Source: Bacteroidota bacterium (GTDB lineage: Bacteria > Bacteroidota > Rhodothermia > Rhodothermales > UBA10348). From it: a stretch of DNA of 6,333 bases. Positions 1-6,333 of this stretch are shown here, in pieces; position 1 is the stretch's first letter; each line of letters opens with the position of its first letter. The stretch spans positions 1 through 6,333 of the forward strand of contig JACZYK010000168.1 in the NCBI GenBank assembly GCA_022571135.1, given 5' to 3'. The position numbers were made by a program, and so were the translations under genes. The notes beneath the pieces are model-generated. The model saw only the letters and a program-made list of their open reading frames with translations. It was not told where the DNA came from and did not search any database.

Positions 1-428
1 AGCCTGAGCGCAATGTCGTACGCATACTCATCCTCATCGAGCGACCGGCTTCCGCGTTTCCCGATTGCGCCGGGATCCGGTCCTCCGTGCCCGCTCACAA
101 TGTAGTAGACGCAACCGATCAGTCGATCGCTCTTGATCGCCAGCTTCTCATATTTCGAACCGAATATGGGATACACGTTGGCTGCTGCGCCGGCGGGCAG
201 ACTATAGGCGATGTCTTTACGAAGACCACTGTTGGGCAGGAGCTTTTCAGAGTTTATCTGGCGGAATATTTTGACTGTGGCGCTGGTGGGCCTGATGCCG
301 TTTCGCTTGAGAAGCGCGTAGATTCCTTCGCCTTTCTTCGGATAATCGACGTCGACCCGGTCACGCGACTGAGCTGCAACAGAAATGCTGCAGGCAGCCA
401 TCAGTGTCGCTATAATTACTCGACGCAT
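1..428 (-). CDS. N-acetylmuramoyl-L-alanine amidase, N-terminal part (runs off left edge)
   Basis: Reading the minus strand from the ATG at 428 gives 142 codons without a stop before the window ends. Residues 1-20 form a signal peptide (MRRVIIATLMAACSISVAAQ), so the protein is exported. Residues about 30-78 resemble a LysM peptidoglycan-binding module (GEGIYALLKRNGI, then FRQIN, GLR and YSLP). From about residue 107 the Amidase_3 catalytic domain begins with YYIVSGHGGPDPGAIGKR, where His114 should be the first zinc ligand. In DEDEYAYDIALR, Glu132 is the likely second ligand. The family cleaves the amide bond between N-acetylmuramic acid and L-alanine of peptidoglycan in the periplasm. The remaining zinc His and catalytic Glu would lie beyond the edge. 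An in-frame stop lies about 60 bases upstream and no other start codon fits, so ATG 428 is the start. No Shine-Dalgarno sequence precedes it. The gene is divergent from the efflux operon and I see no functional link. Confidence 0.86.
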   Translation of the reverse strand, partial: MRRVIIATLMAACSISVAAQSRDRVDVDYPKKGEGIYALLKRNGIRPTSATVKIFRQINSEKLLPNSGLRKDIAYSLPAGAAANVYPIFGSKYEKLAIKSDRLIGCVYYIVSGHGGPDPGAIGKRGSRSLDEDEYAYDIALR

Positions 429-760
429 GAGTCGTACGGTTTGTTGAAATAACCCTGAGTACGCAGTATCGACGGAATTCCAGACTTATTGAGTGCGGTT
501 ACGAATTTTGTGGACGACAGCCATCTCTCGTTCCGGGTATGATACCTGCCAGTAGTCTGTCGGTGCCGCCGGAAGCTAGATCGATTACGAACGCACCGCC
601 TGTACGGGCAACAGTTCCTTTCAAGCGAATTCTGGACCGCAATGGCGGAGAGTTTCCCGGTTTCAGAGATAGGTTGTAACTCTACAATATCCGATTCGTA
701 GGCTTGCCCACGGTAGACACCCGGAACTCGAAAGCTATCACTAACACACTCACGCATCTT
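429..760. other. Divergent intergenic region, no supported gene
   Basis: These 332 bases separate the divergent amidase and efflux adaptor starts, so promoters for both should lie here. I could not pick out a convincing -35/-10 pair or the Bacteroidota-type -33/-7 elements. TACAAT at 684-689 on the plus strand looks like a -10 box but has no good -35 partner. No clear operator palindrome, riboswitch or tRNA is visible. Two overlapping minus-strand frames (about 757-416 and 681-499) contain short protein-like stretches, but neither makes a recognisable protein. Confidence 0.6.
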
Positions 761-1816
761 ATGAGACAGGTACGCGGTTACGCCCTCATCATCATACCGC
801 TTATGGGAGTGCTGATATTCGCACCCGGCTGCGGTGGCGACGCGCAATCCAAAACGCCGGAAGAGGAAGAACAAACCCCAGCCATACCCGTCGAGGCTGC
901 TCAGATCCGTGAGGGTGATATCTCCGCATTCTTCGCCGGGACCGCAACGCTCGAGGCGGAGGAGGAAGCCGATGTCGTCGCGAAAGGTGGTGGGATCGTC
1001 AAGAACATTTTCGTAGAGGAAGGAACGTACGTAAAGGTCGGTCAGATACTTGCGCAGTTGGATGACGAACGTCTATCCGTCGAATTGGCTCGCGCCGAAG
1101 CGACGCTCAGAAAGCTTTCGACCCTGTTCGAGCGCAACGAGGAGCTCTACGCCAAACAGATGATCAGTTCGGCGGAGTATGAGCAGTCGAAGTCGGATCT
1201 TGACGCCCAGCAGGCCGCTGTCGATCTGGCCAAACTTGCGCTCGCGTATACATCCGTGCGCGCACCTATCTCCGGCGTCGTCTCGGAGCGGCTCATCAAG
1301 GTCGGAAACATGGTACAGACCTATGCCCCGACGTTTCGGATCACTGATTTTGACCCACTTCTGGCTGTTATGCACGTTCCGGAGCGCGAACTCAACAAAC
1401 TTCGCGTGGGTCAGACGGCGCAGATCAGTGTCGACGCTGTGCCGGAAACGGCTTTCATCGGACACATCAAGCGGATCAGCCCGGTCGTGGATCCAATGAC
1501 CGGGACGTTTAAGGTGACCGTGGAAGTGATGGACGAGAGTCACCAGCTTATGCCCGGTATGTTTGGGCGAGTTGGAATCGTTTATGATACGCACCCGAAC
1601 GCGCTACTCATTCCGAAGGAGGCTGTGATCACCGAAGACGATCAATCGACATTGTTTGTCGTAAAGGGTGACACCGCGCTGCGAACCGTTATTAAGACGG
1701 GGTACTCGAACGCCCGGTTCATCGAAGTCCTGGATGGAGTCGCCCTGGGTGACCTGGTGATTACGACCGGTCAGGCGAATCTCAAGGACAGCACGCGGGT
1801 CGAAATCATCGAGTAG
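761..1816 (+). CDS. RND efflux periplasmic adaptor (membrane fusion protein), probable lipoprotein
   Basis: This 351-residue protein is the periplasmic adaptor of a tripartite RND pump, linking the inner-membrane permease to an outer-membrane channel. Residues 1-23 are a hydrophobic signal sequence ending in FAPGC, and Cys24 is the likely lipidated residue. An acidic spacer (PEEEEQ) follows. Half of a lipoyl/barrel-sandwich domain spans about 70-102 (GIVKNIFVEEGTYVKVGQ). An alpha-helical hairpin spans about 103-162, and the second lipoyl half about 163-195 starts with VRAPISGVVSERLIKVGN. The beta-barrel (about 197-275) contains ISPVVDPMTGTFKV and LMPGMFGRV. The membrane-proximal domain (about 280-345) opens with LLIPKEAVI. 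Length and domain order fit the HlyD/AcrA-like family. The frame extends upstream to a TTG at 704, but that would put 19 polar residues before the signal peptide, so ATG 761 is preferred. No Shine-Dalgarno sequence is evident. The first permease follows after 78 bases. The substrate cannot be read from the sequence. Confidence 0.95.
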   Translation: MRQVRGYALIIIPLMGVLIFAPGCGGDAQSKTPEEEEQTPAIPVEAAQIREGDISAFFAGTATLEAEEEADVVAKGGGIVKNIFVEEGTYVKVGQILAQLDDERLSVELARAEATLRKLSTLFERNEELYAKQMISSAEYEQSKSDLDAQQAAVDLAKLALAYTSVRAPISGVVSERLIKVGNMVQTYAPTFRITDFDPLLAVMHVPERELNKLRVGQTAQISVDAVPETAFIGHIKRISPVVDPMTGTFKVTVEVMDESHQLMPGMFGRVGIVYDTHPNALLIPKEAVITEDDQSTLFVVKGDTALRTVIKTGYSNARFIEVLDGVALGDLVITTGQANLKDSTRVEIIE

Positions 1817-1894
1817 ACCCTGCGTCGTCCTTGCCCCGAAATCCGTTCACGCTCTCGTCTGCCCGTAACCTATCCGCCGCGATTCCATTCGACC

Positions 1895-4800
1895 ATGAAG
1901 ATCATAGATCTATCCACCCGTCGCCGAGTTACGGTCGCCATGTTCACCGTGGCCGTCGTGCTCTTCGGATCCGTGTCTCTGTCGAGACTCAATCTTAATC
2001 TGCTTCCGAATCTCACATACCCTACGCTAACGATTCGCACTGAGTACGTAGGAGCTGCGCCCGTCGAGATTGAAAATCTTTTGACCAGGCCTATCGAAGA
2101 GGTGCTCGGGGTGGTGAAAAACGTCAAGGAGATACGTTCGATCTCGAGAACGGGTCAGTCGGACGTCGTACTGGAGTTCGACTGGGGTTCGGATATGGAC
2201 TATGCCAGCCTTGGCGTCCGGGAGAAGCTGGATGCGCTGATTCTACCTGTCGAGGCGACACGCCCGGTGATTCTGCGATTTGATCCTTCTCTGGATCCGA
2301 TTATGCGATTCGGACTATTCCTAGAAGAGCCCGGAAAGGCGACTGAGGATGTGCGATTGGCGAATGATGCGGTTGATTCGGAAGATTTGTCGCTCAGAGC
2401 GGTGAGTCTTCTCGATGCGTCTTCGTTGCAGGCGCCGTCACCGGCAGAAACTTCCCATGCTCTGGACGAGGCCGGATTGAAGTTTCTCAGGCGCTATGCA
2501 GACGAACAGCTGAAGAAAGAGCTCGAGTCATCTCCGGGTGTCGCTGCCGTAAAGGTCAGCGGCGGCCTTGAGGACGAAGTACAGGTCTATATCGACCAGG
2601 ACAAACTCGCCCAGCTGGGCCTACCGGTGAGTCGCATCGTGGAGGTCCTTCGGGCGGAAAACGTCAATCTTTCCGGAGGACGCCTGGAGGAAGGGGTCCA
2701 ACAGTTTCTGGTCCGGACCGTCAATCAGTTTCAGAAGGTCGAAGAAATCGGTGATGTGATCATCGATGCCCGGTCAGGAAAGCCGGTCTATCTGCGGGAC
2801 GTGGCCACGGTTGAACTCGGTTATAAGGAGCGCGAAGCCATAACGAGAATCAACGGTGTCGAAGCCGTAGAGGTGGCCATTTACAAGGAAGGCGATGCCA
2901 ATACGGTCGCTACGGCACGGGGAGTGGATAGCCGTGTGGATTATCTCGAAGAATCGCTTCCGCCGGGCATGCAGCTGATCAAGGTCTATGACCAGTCTCA
3001 CTTCATCAGCAATGCGATCGATGAAGTTGTCAACGCAGGGATCCTTGGCGGTCTGCTTGCGGTCATCATCCTGTACCTGTTCCTGCGCAATTTTGTCACG
3101 ACCCTGATCATTTCCGTGTCGATTCCGATCTCGATCATTGCCACGTTCAACCTGATGTACGGCTACAACATCTCGCTGAATATTATGTCGCTCGGAGGTC
3201 TGGCTCTCGGAATTGGCCTGCTGGTGGATAACTCGATCGTCGTCCTGGAGAACATCGCGCGGCATCGGGATATGGGGAAATCGCGCGTGGATGCGGCTCG
3301 CGAGGGAGCCAGTGAAGTAGGCAAGGCGGTCATGGCGTCGACGCTGACGACCGTGGCGGTCTTTATCCCGCTTGTATTTGTTACGGGTATCGGTGGTCAG
3401 CTCTTCCGCGATCAGGCGCTCACGGTCACGTTCGCCCTTCTGGCTTCTCTGGTAGTGGCGATCACTCTCATTCCGATGCTGGCCTCGATCGGGGGTTCTA
3501 GCGAGAGAAAATTCGAATCCACACCGCTAATCGAGCCTCGAACCCGATTCGGAGGCATCGTACGGGCGATAAGGGTATTCCTTCTGTCGACCATTCCGGG
3601 ACGTATTGCACGCGGTTTGTATCTGACGGGAAAGGGGATAGGCCATCTGCTTCAAATGGCGTTTAGTCCTCTCGTTTGGACATTCAACAAAGGGTACGAG
3701 GGCATTGCGGCCGCCTATCCGGGTCTGGTCGGCTGGTCGCTCAGCCACCGGGGTGCCGTGATCTCCATTGCGTTTGCCCTCTTCGCCGGATCGATGATGC
3801 TCGTTCCAACGCTCGGGATAGAACTCATTCCGCAGCTTGCGCAGGATGAATTTGATATCGAATTCCGCCTGCCGCCCGGAACGCCTCTCGAGCGCACGGA
3901 CGCACTCATGAGGCGAGTACAGACGGCCGCCGAAGGTGTAGAGCACATCACATCGACCTTCGCGGTCGCCGGTAGCGGAAACAGAATGGACGCGAATCCC
4001 GACGAGGGCGGAGAGAACTGGGGCGAGTTGCACGTTGCTCTGGCTCGTGGATCTGGAGATGCCGGCGAATCGGAGGCAATCAACGTGCTTCGCCGAGAAC
4101 TCTCGCGGATCCCCGGTCTTCAGTACAAATTCGGGCGTCCTACGCTGTTCTCGTACAGAACGCCCGTTGAGATCGAAGTTCTCGGATACGATTTGGACGA
4201 TCTCAAACGCGTGTCTCAGGAAATTGCCCGAAAACTCTCGCGTTCGGATCGATTTGCAGACGTAAAATCGACCATGGAGGTCGGCCATCCCGAAATTCAG
4301 ATTCTGTTCGACCGGGAACGCGCCGCCGCTCTCGGACTGGCGGTCCACGATGTAGCGGACCGAGTCGTCACTAAAATCCGTGGGCAAGTGGCTACCCGGT
4401 ATTCGTGGCGCGGCCGGAAGATCGACGTGCTTGTCCGCTCGCGCGAAGAGGATCGGGCTTCCGTCGAAAGCATCAAGCAACTGATCGTCAATCCGGAGAG
4501 CGATCGTCCAGTTCCGCTTGAGGCTATCGCAGAGATACGTGAGGATATCGGGCCGGGTGAGATTCGCCGCGTGGCCCAGCAGCGGGTCGCTCTCGTAACG
4601 GCGAACCTTCACTATGGAGACCTGGGCGGTGCGGCCGAGGAAATCAATGCAGCAATCGTTTCGACACTCGTTCCGAGCGAACTCTCTGTGAGGCTGGCCG
4701 GTCAGAACCAGGAAATGTCGGATAGCTTCCGATCACTCATTTTTGCGCTGCTGTTGGCCGTTTTCCTCGTTTATCTGGTCATGGCGTCGCAGTTTGAATC

Positions 4801-5236
4801 CCTGCTGCATCCGTTGGTGATCTTCTTCTCGATTCCGCTCGCGGCCATCGGTGCCGTACTCGCGCTCTGGGTGACGGGCTCGACCATTTCGGTAGTCGTG
4901 TTTATCGGTCTGATCCTGCTGGCGGGTATCGTGGTCAACAACGCCATCGTACTCGTGGATCTGATCAACCAGCTTCGCGAAAGCGGTATGAAGAAGCTGG
5001 AGGCGATCGTAGAGGCCGGTCGGCTGCGACTCAGGCCCATTTTGATGACCACGCTCACGACGACGCTGGGCCTGCTCCCCCTCGCTATCGGTTTTGGAGA
5101 AGGTGCGGAAATTCGTGCGCCCATGGCCATTACCGTTATTGGCGGATTGGCAGTGTCGACGCTTCTGACGCTCGTGGTCATTCCGGTCGTGTACGCCGTT
5201 CTGGATCGTAAACCCGACGCAGCGGCCACGTCCTGA
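1895..5236 (+). CDS. RND (HAE-1/AcrB-like) inner-membrane efflux permease, complete
   Basis: This 1113-residue permease belongs to the resistance-nodulation-division superfamily, which exports small molecules using the proton gradient. TM1 is about 11-31. The first porter region holds NLLPNLTYPTLTIRTEYVGA, RPIEEVL and VKVSGGLEDEVQVYID, and RDVATVELGY is near 301. TM2-TM6 cover about 374-530, with GLLVDNSIVVLENI in TM4. TM7 is about 618-640. The second porter/docking region includes GIELIPQLAQDEFDIEFRLP and RRVAQQRVALVTANL. TM8-TM12 are about 944-1101, with GIVVNNAIVLVDLIN in TM10. In TM4, Asp445 matches AcrB Asp407 but Asn446 replaces Asp408. In TM10, Asn1015 replaces the AcrB Lys940, a combination also known in SwrC-like RND proteins. 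It is about 60-90 residues longer than usual because of an insert near 145-195 and a long TM6-TM7 linker (about 533-612). ATG 1895 directly precedes the typical N-terminus, without a clear Shine-Dalgarno sequence. The drug or lipid substrate is unknown. Confidence 0.97.
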   Translation: MKIIDLSTRRRVTVAMFTVAVVLFGSVSLSRLNLNLLPNLTYPTLTIRTEYVGAAPVEIENLLTRPIEEVLGVVKNVKEIRSISRTGQSDVVLEFDWGSDMDYASLGVREKLDALILPVEATRPVILRFDPSLDPIMRFGLFLEEPGKATEDVRLANDAVDSEDLSLRAVSLLDASSLQAPSPAETSHALDEAGLKFLRRYADEQLKKELESSPGVAAVKVSGGLEDEVQVYIDQDKLAQLGLPVSRIVEVLRAENVNLSGGRLEEGVQQFLVRTVNQFQKVEEIGDVIIDARSGKPVYLRDVATVELGYKEREAITRINGVEAVEVAIYKEGDANTVATARGVDSRVDYLEESLPPGMQLIKVYDQSHFISNAIDEVVNAGILGGLLAVIILYLFLRNFVTTLIISVSIPISIIATFNLMYGYNISLNIMSLGGLALGIGLLVDNSIVVLENIARHRDMGKSRVDAAREGASEVGKAVMASTLTTVAVFIPLVFVTGIGGQLFRDQALTVTFALLASLVVAITLIPMLASIGGSSERKFESTPLIEPRTRFGGIVRAIRVFLLSTIPGRIARGLYLTGKGIGHLLQMAFSPLVWTFNKGYEGIAAAYPGLVGWSLSHRGAVISIAFALFAGSMMLVPTLGIELIPQLAQDEFDIEFRLPPGTPLERTDALMRRVQTAAEGVEHITSTFAVAGSGNRMDANPDEGGENWGELHVALARGSGDAGESEAINVLRRELSRIPGLQYKFGRPTLFSYRTPVEIEVLGYDLDDLKRVSQEIARKLSRSDRFADVKSTMEVGHPEIQILFDRERAAALGLAVHDVADRVVTKIRGQVATRYSWRGRKIDVLVRSREEDRASVESIKQLIVNPESDRPVPLEAIAEIREDIGPGEIRRVAQQRVALVTANLHYGDLGGAAEEINAAIVSTLVPSELSVRLAGQNQEMSDSFRSLIFALLLAVFLVYLVMASQFESLLHPLVIFFSIPLAAIGAVLALWVTGSTISVVVFIGLILLAGIVVNNAIVLVDLINQLRESGMKKLEAIVEAGRLRLRPILMTTLTTTLGLLPLAIGFGEGAEIRAPMAITVIGGLAVSTLLTLVVIPVVYAVLDRKPDAAATS

Positions 5237-5266
5237 ATTCGATGCCGTAACCGATCAGATACACGA

Positions 5267-5273
5267 GAAAGGA
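5267..5273 (+). promoter_or_regulatory. Ribosome binding site of the second RND permease
   Basis: GAAAGGA ends four bases before the ATG at 5278 and matches the anti-Shine-Dalgarno core. It supports that start. It is the only recognisable Shine-Dalgarno-like site before any of the four genes. It lies in the 41-base gap after the first permease's stop codon, which suggests one transcript with separate translation initiation. Confidence 0.6.
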
Positions 5274-5277
5274 ATTC

Positions 5278-6333
5278 ATGAATCTCTCCAAGGCATCGAT
5301 GAAGCGCCCGGTCACGACGTTGATGGTGTTCGTCAGTGTGGTTGTAATCGGAGCCATATCGACCCAGCTCATTCCGATGGAGCTGTTTCCCGAGTTCGAT
5401 GCGCCGTTCCTCGTCGTACAGATTCCGTATCCGGGGTCGACGCCACAGGAGGTAGAGCGTCAAATTGTTCGCCCGGCGGAAGAAGTTCTCTCGACCATCA
5501 GCGGGATAAAGCGCCTCAATGCCGACGCTGGCGAGAACAGTGCCCAGCTCTTTATTGAATTCAACTGGGGAGAAGAGACGAAAATCAAGGCGATTGAGGT
5601 GCGGGAGCGACTTGAGAGCGTTCGCGACCAGTTTCCGGACGACGTACAGGACTTCGTCGTTATGCAGTTCTCGACGGCCGACATGCCGATTCTTCAGCTC
5701 AGAGTGTCTTCCGAGAGGGACCTTTCGGGTGCTTACGAACTGCTGGATCGCAAGATCAAGCGCCCGATCGAACGGATTGAAGGGGTATCGAAGGTGGATC
5801 TGTACGGAGTCAACCGCAAGGAAGTCCGAATCGAACTCATCGCCGACAGGGTGGCCGCGCATCGCATCGATCTCAATCGCCTGGTCGATCAACTCCGAAA
5901 TGCCAACTTTTCAGTGACGGCGGGTCGAATCACCGATGGCGGCAAGCGCTTCAACGTACGCCCGGTCGGAGAACTCAAAAGCATTGAAGAAAGCAGCGCA
6001 AAATCTTACGCCCGGGCCCATCTTGCGAAAAGTATCCTTAATAGGGTTACCAGAAAACTTTCTCTTTCTGTTGACGATTTCGACCAAAAGTTAAGTAGAC
6101 TGAGACAAGAGCTTACCGATGTTGAGCAGGATCGGGTCACGATGATCGATGTTTTTTCAAATCCACAAAGCGGTCTGAACAACAAAAGCAGCATTGAGTT
6201 GATCTTCGACGAGTCGTCGCAAGTGTTGAACGAATTAGTAGAGTTCATCAATTCTTCGACAAAAAAAAAGCGCGAGGCCAGTCATCACGGATTCAACCTC
6301 AAACAGACTTTAGATGAAATCGAATCAAATTTT
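5278..6333 (+). CDS. Second RND efflux permease: N-terminal part, then in-frame non-RND tail, open at right edge
   Basis: The frame is open for 352 codons to the window end. Residues 1-238 are clearly the start of an RND permease. TM1 is about 11-30, followed by IPMELFPEFDAPFLVVQIPY, GSTPQEVERQIVRPAEEVL, FIEFNWGEETKIKAIEVRER, IERIEGVSKVDLYGV and FNVRPVGELKSIEE. It is distinct from the upstream permease but aligns with it up to VEEIGDV (first copy, residues 282-288) against IEESSAK (this copy). After that the match stops. The expected segment (a DVA.V element, a nucleating NG turn, then TM2) is absent and 114 charged residues take its place. If real, this product could not be a working transporter unless normal RND sequence resumes beyond the edge. 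The start is well supported by the AAGGA site and the family's N-terminus. The first 714 bases are certain as RND. The rest may be an assembly join, a recombination scar or a fusion. Confidence 0.88.
   Translation, partial: MNLSKASMKRPVTTLMVFVSVVVIGAISTQLIPMELFPEFDAPFLVVQIPYPGSTPQEVERQIVRPAEEVLSTISGIKRLNADAGENSAQLFIEFNWGEETKIKAIEVRERLESVRDQFPDDVQDFVVMQFSTADMPILQLRVSSERDLSGAYELLDRKIKRPIERIEGVSKVDLYGVNRKEVRIELIADRVAAHRIDLNRLVDQLRNANFSVTAGRITDGGKRFNVRPVGELKSIEESSAKSYARAHLAKSILNRVTRKLSLSVDDFDQKLSRLRQELTDVEQDRVTMIDVFSNPQSGLNNKSSIELIFDESSQVLNELVEFINSSTKKKREASHHGFNLKQTLDEIESNF
5992..6333 (+). other. Low-GC segment of foreign character joined in frame to the RND gene
   Basis: From about 5992 the translated frame loses all RND character and base composition changes. 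Hand counting gives about 41% GC over 6001-6333, against mid-50s in the 60-base blocks just upstream that I checked. The frame has no stop for 114 codons. The product is hydrophilic and probably helical. A coiled-coil-like run (FDQKLSRLRQELTDVEQDRV, residues 268-287) is followed by VLNELVEFINSSTKKKREAS, HHGFNLKQTLDEIES. The latter loosely follows the second helix of a histidine kinase HisKA domain and the segment after it. No SHELRTPLN-type H-box is present where it would be expected (the sequence there is FSNPQSGLNN). Function unknown; the kinase resemblance is weak. Confidence 0.5.

Noticed and set aside
411..416. TATAAT sequence on the plus strand
   Set aside because: It lies inside the amidase signal-peptide codons, points in antisense and has no -35 partner at the right distance.
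87..452. Plus-strand open frame of 121 codons
   Set aside because: It is antisense to the amidase, which has a clear signal peptide and catalytic motif. The plus-strand product shows no recognisable domain.
704..760. Earlier TTG start for the efflux adaptor
   Set aside because: It would place 19 polar residues ahead of the signal peptide. ATG 761 gives a proper lipoprotein signal sequence.
3527..4612. Long minus-strand open frame of 361 codons
   Set aside because: It lies entirely opposite the first permease, which is plainly coding through this stretch. Its product is rich in Arg, His and Ser, as expected of an antisense shadow.
4771..5892. Minus-strand open frame of 373 codons spanning both permease genes
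   Set aside because: It crosses two well-supported plus-strand genes and the gap between them. No domain or motif is visible.
5980..6197. Eight-base direct repeat AGCATTGA at 5980-5987 and 6190-6197 near the junction
   Set aside because: It is too short to mean more than chance. It does not bracket the junction as target-site duplications would, and no inverted terminal repeats are seen.
6006..6251. Minus-strand open frame of 81 codons in the tail
   Set aside because: It is low-complexity, Ser/Leu-rich and has no motif. The plus-strand frame looks more protein-like.
5992..6333. Intein or transposon inserted in the second permease
   Set aside because: There is no Cys or Ser splice-block motif at the junction, no terminal repeats and no transposase or endonuclease motif in the visible part. 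The right end is unseen, so an insertion is not fully excluded.

Overview
The window reads as part of a bacterial chromosome, most likely from the Bacteroidota or Rhodothermota/Balneolota side of the tree. This rests on mid-50s % GC by eye, weak or absent Shine-Dalgarno sequences before three of the four starts, and an amidase variant (GHGGPDPGAIG followed by DEDEYAYD) that I associate with that group. The taxonomy is inference and is not proven by the sequence.

Layout. Positions 1-428 (minus strand) hold the N-terminal part of a secreted N-acetylmuramoyl-L-alanine amidase. It has a signal peptide, a LysM-like segment and the start of the zinc amidase domain, and it runs off the left edge. 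Positions 429-760 form a divergent intergenic region with no gene I can defend. Positions 761-1816 (plus) encode a lipoprotein-type periplasmic adaptor of an RND efflux pump. Positions 1895-5236 (plus) encode a complete 1113-residue RND inner-membrane permease. Positions 5278-6333 (plus) begin a second RND permease, whose frame stays open to the right edge.

The adaptor and the two permeases are co-directional and closely spaced (78 and 41 bases), so they look like one operon for a tripartite efflux system. The adaptor would bridge the permease(s) to an outer-membrane channel that is not encoded here. Two different permeases beside one adaptor could mean a heteromeric pump of the MdtBC kind, or two pumps sharing one adaptor.

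The most unusual point is in the second permease. Its sequence follows the RND family for about 238 residues and then, at about position 5992, switches in frame to about 114 residues that do not look like RND. GC falls there to about 41% by hand count. The tail is charged and helical, and its second half faintly resembles the dimerisation domain of a histidine kinase without a recognisable phospho-accepting His box. It may be an assembly chimera, a recombination scar or a genuine fusion. An artefact is the simplest reading, but the open frame makes it worth checking. I found no CRISPR array, tRNA, rRNA, insertion sequence or convincing terminator.
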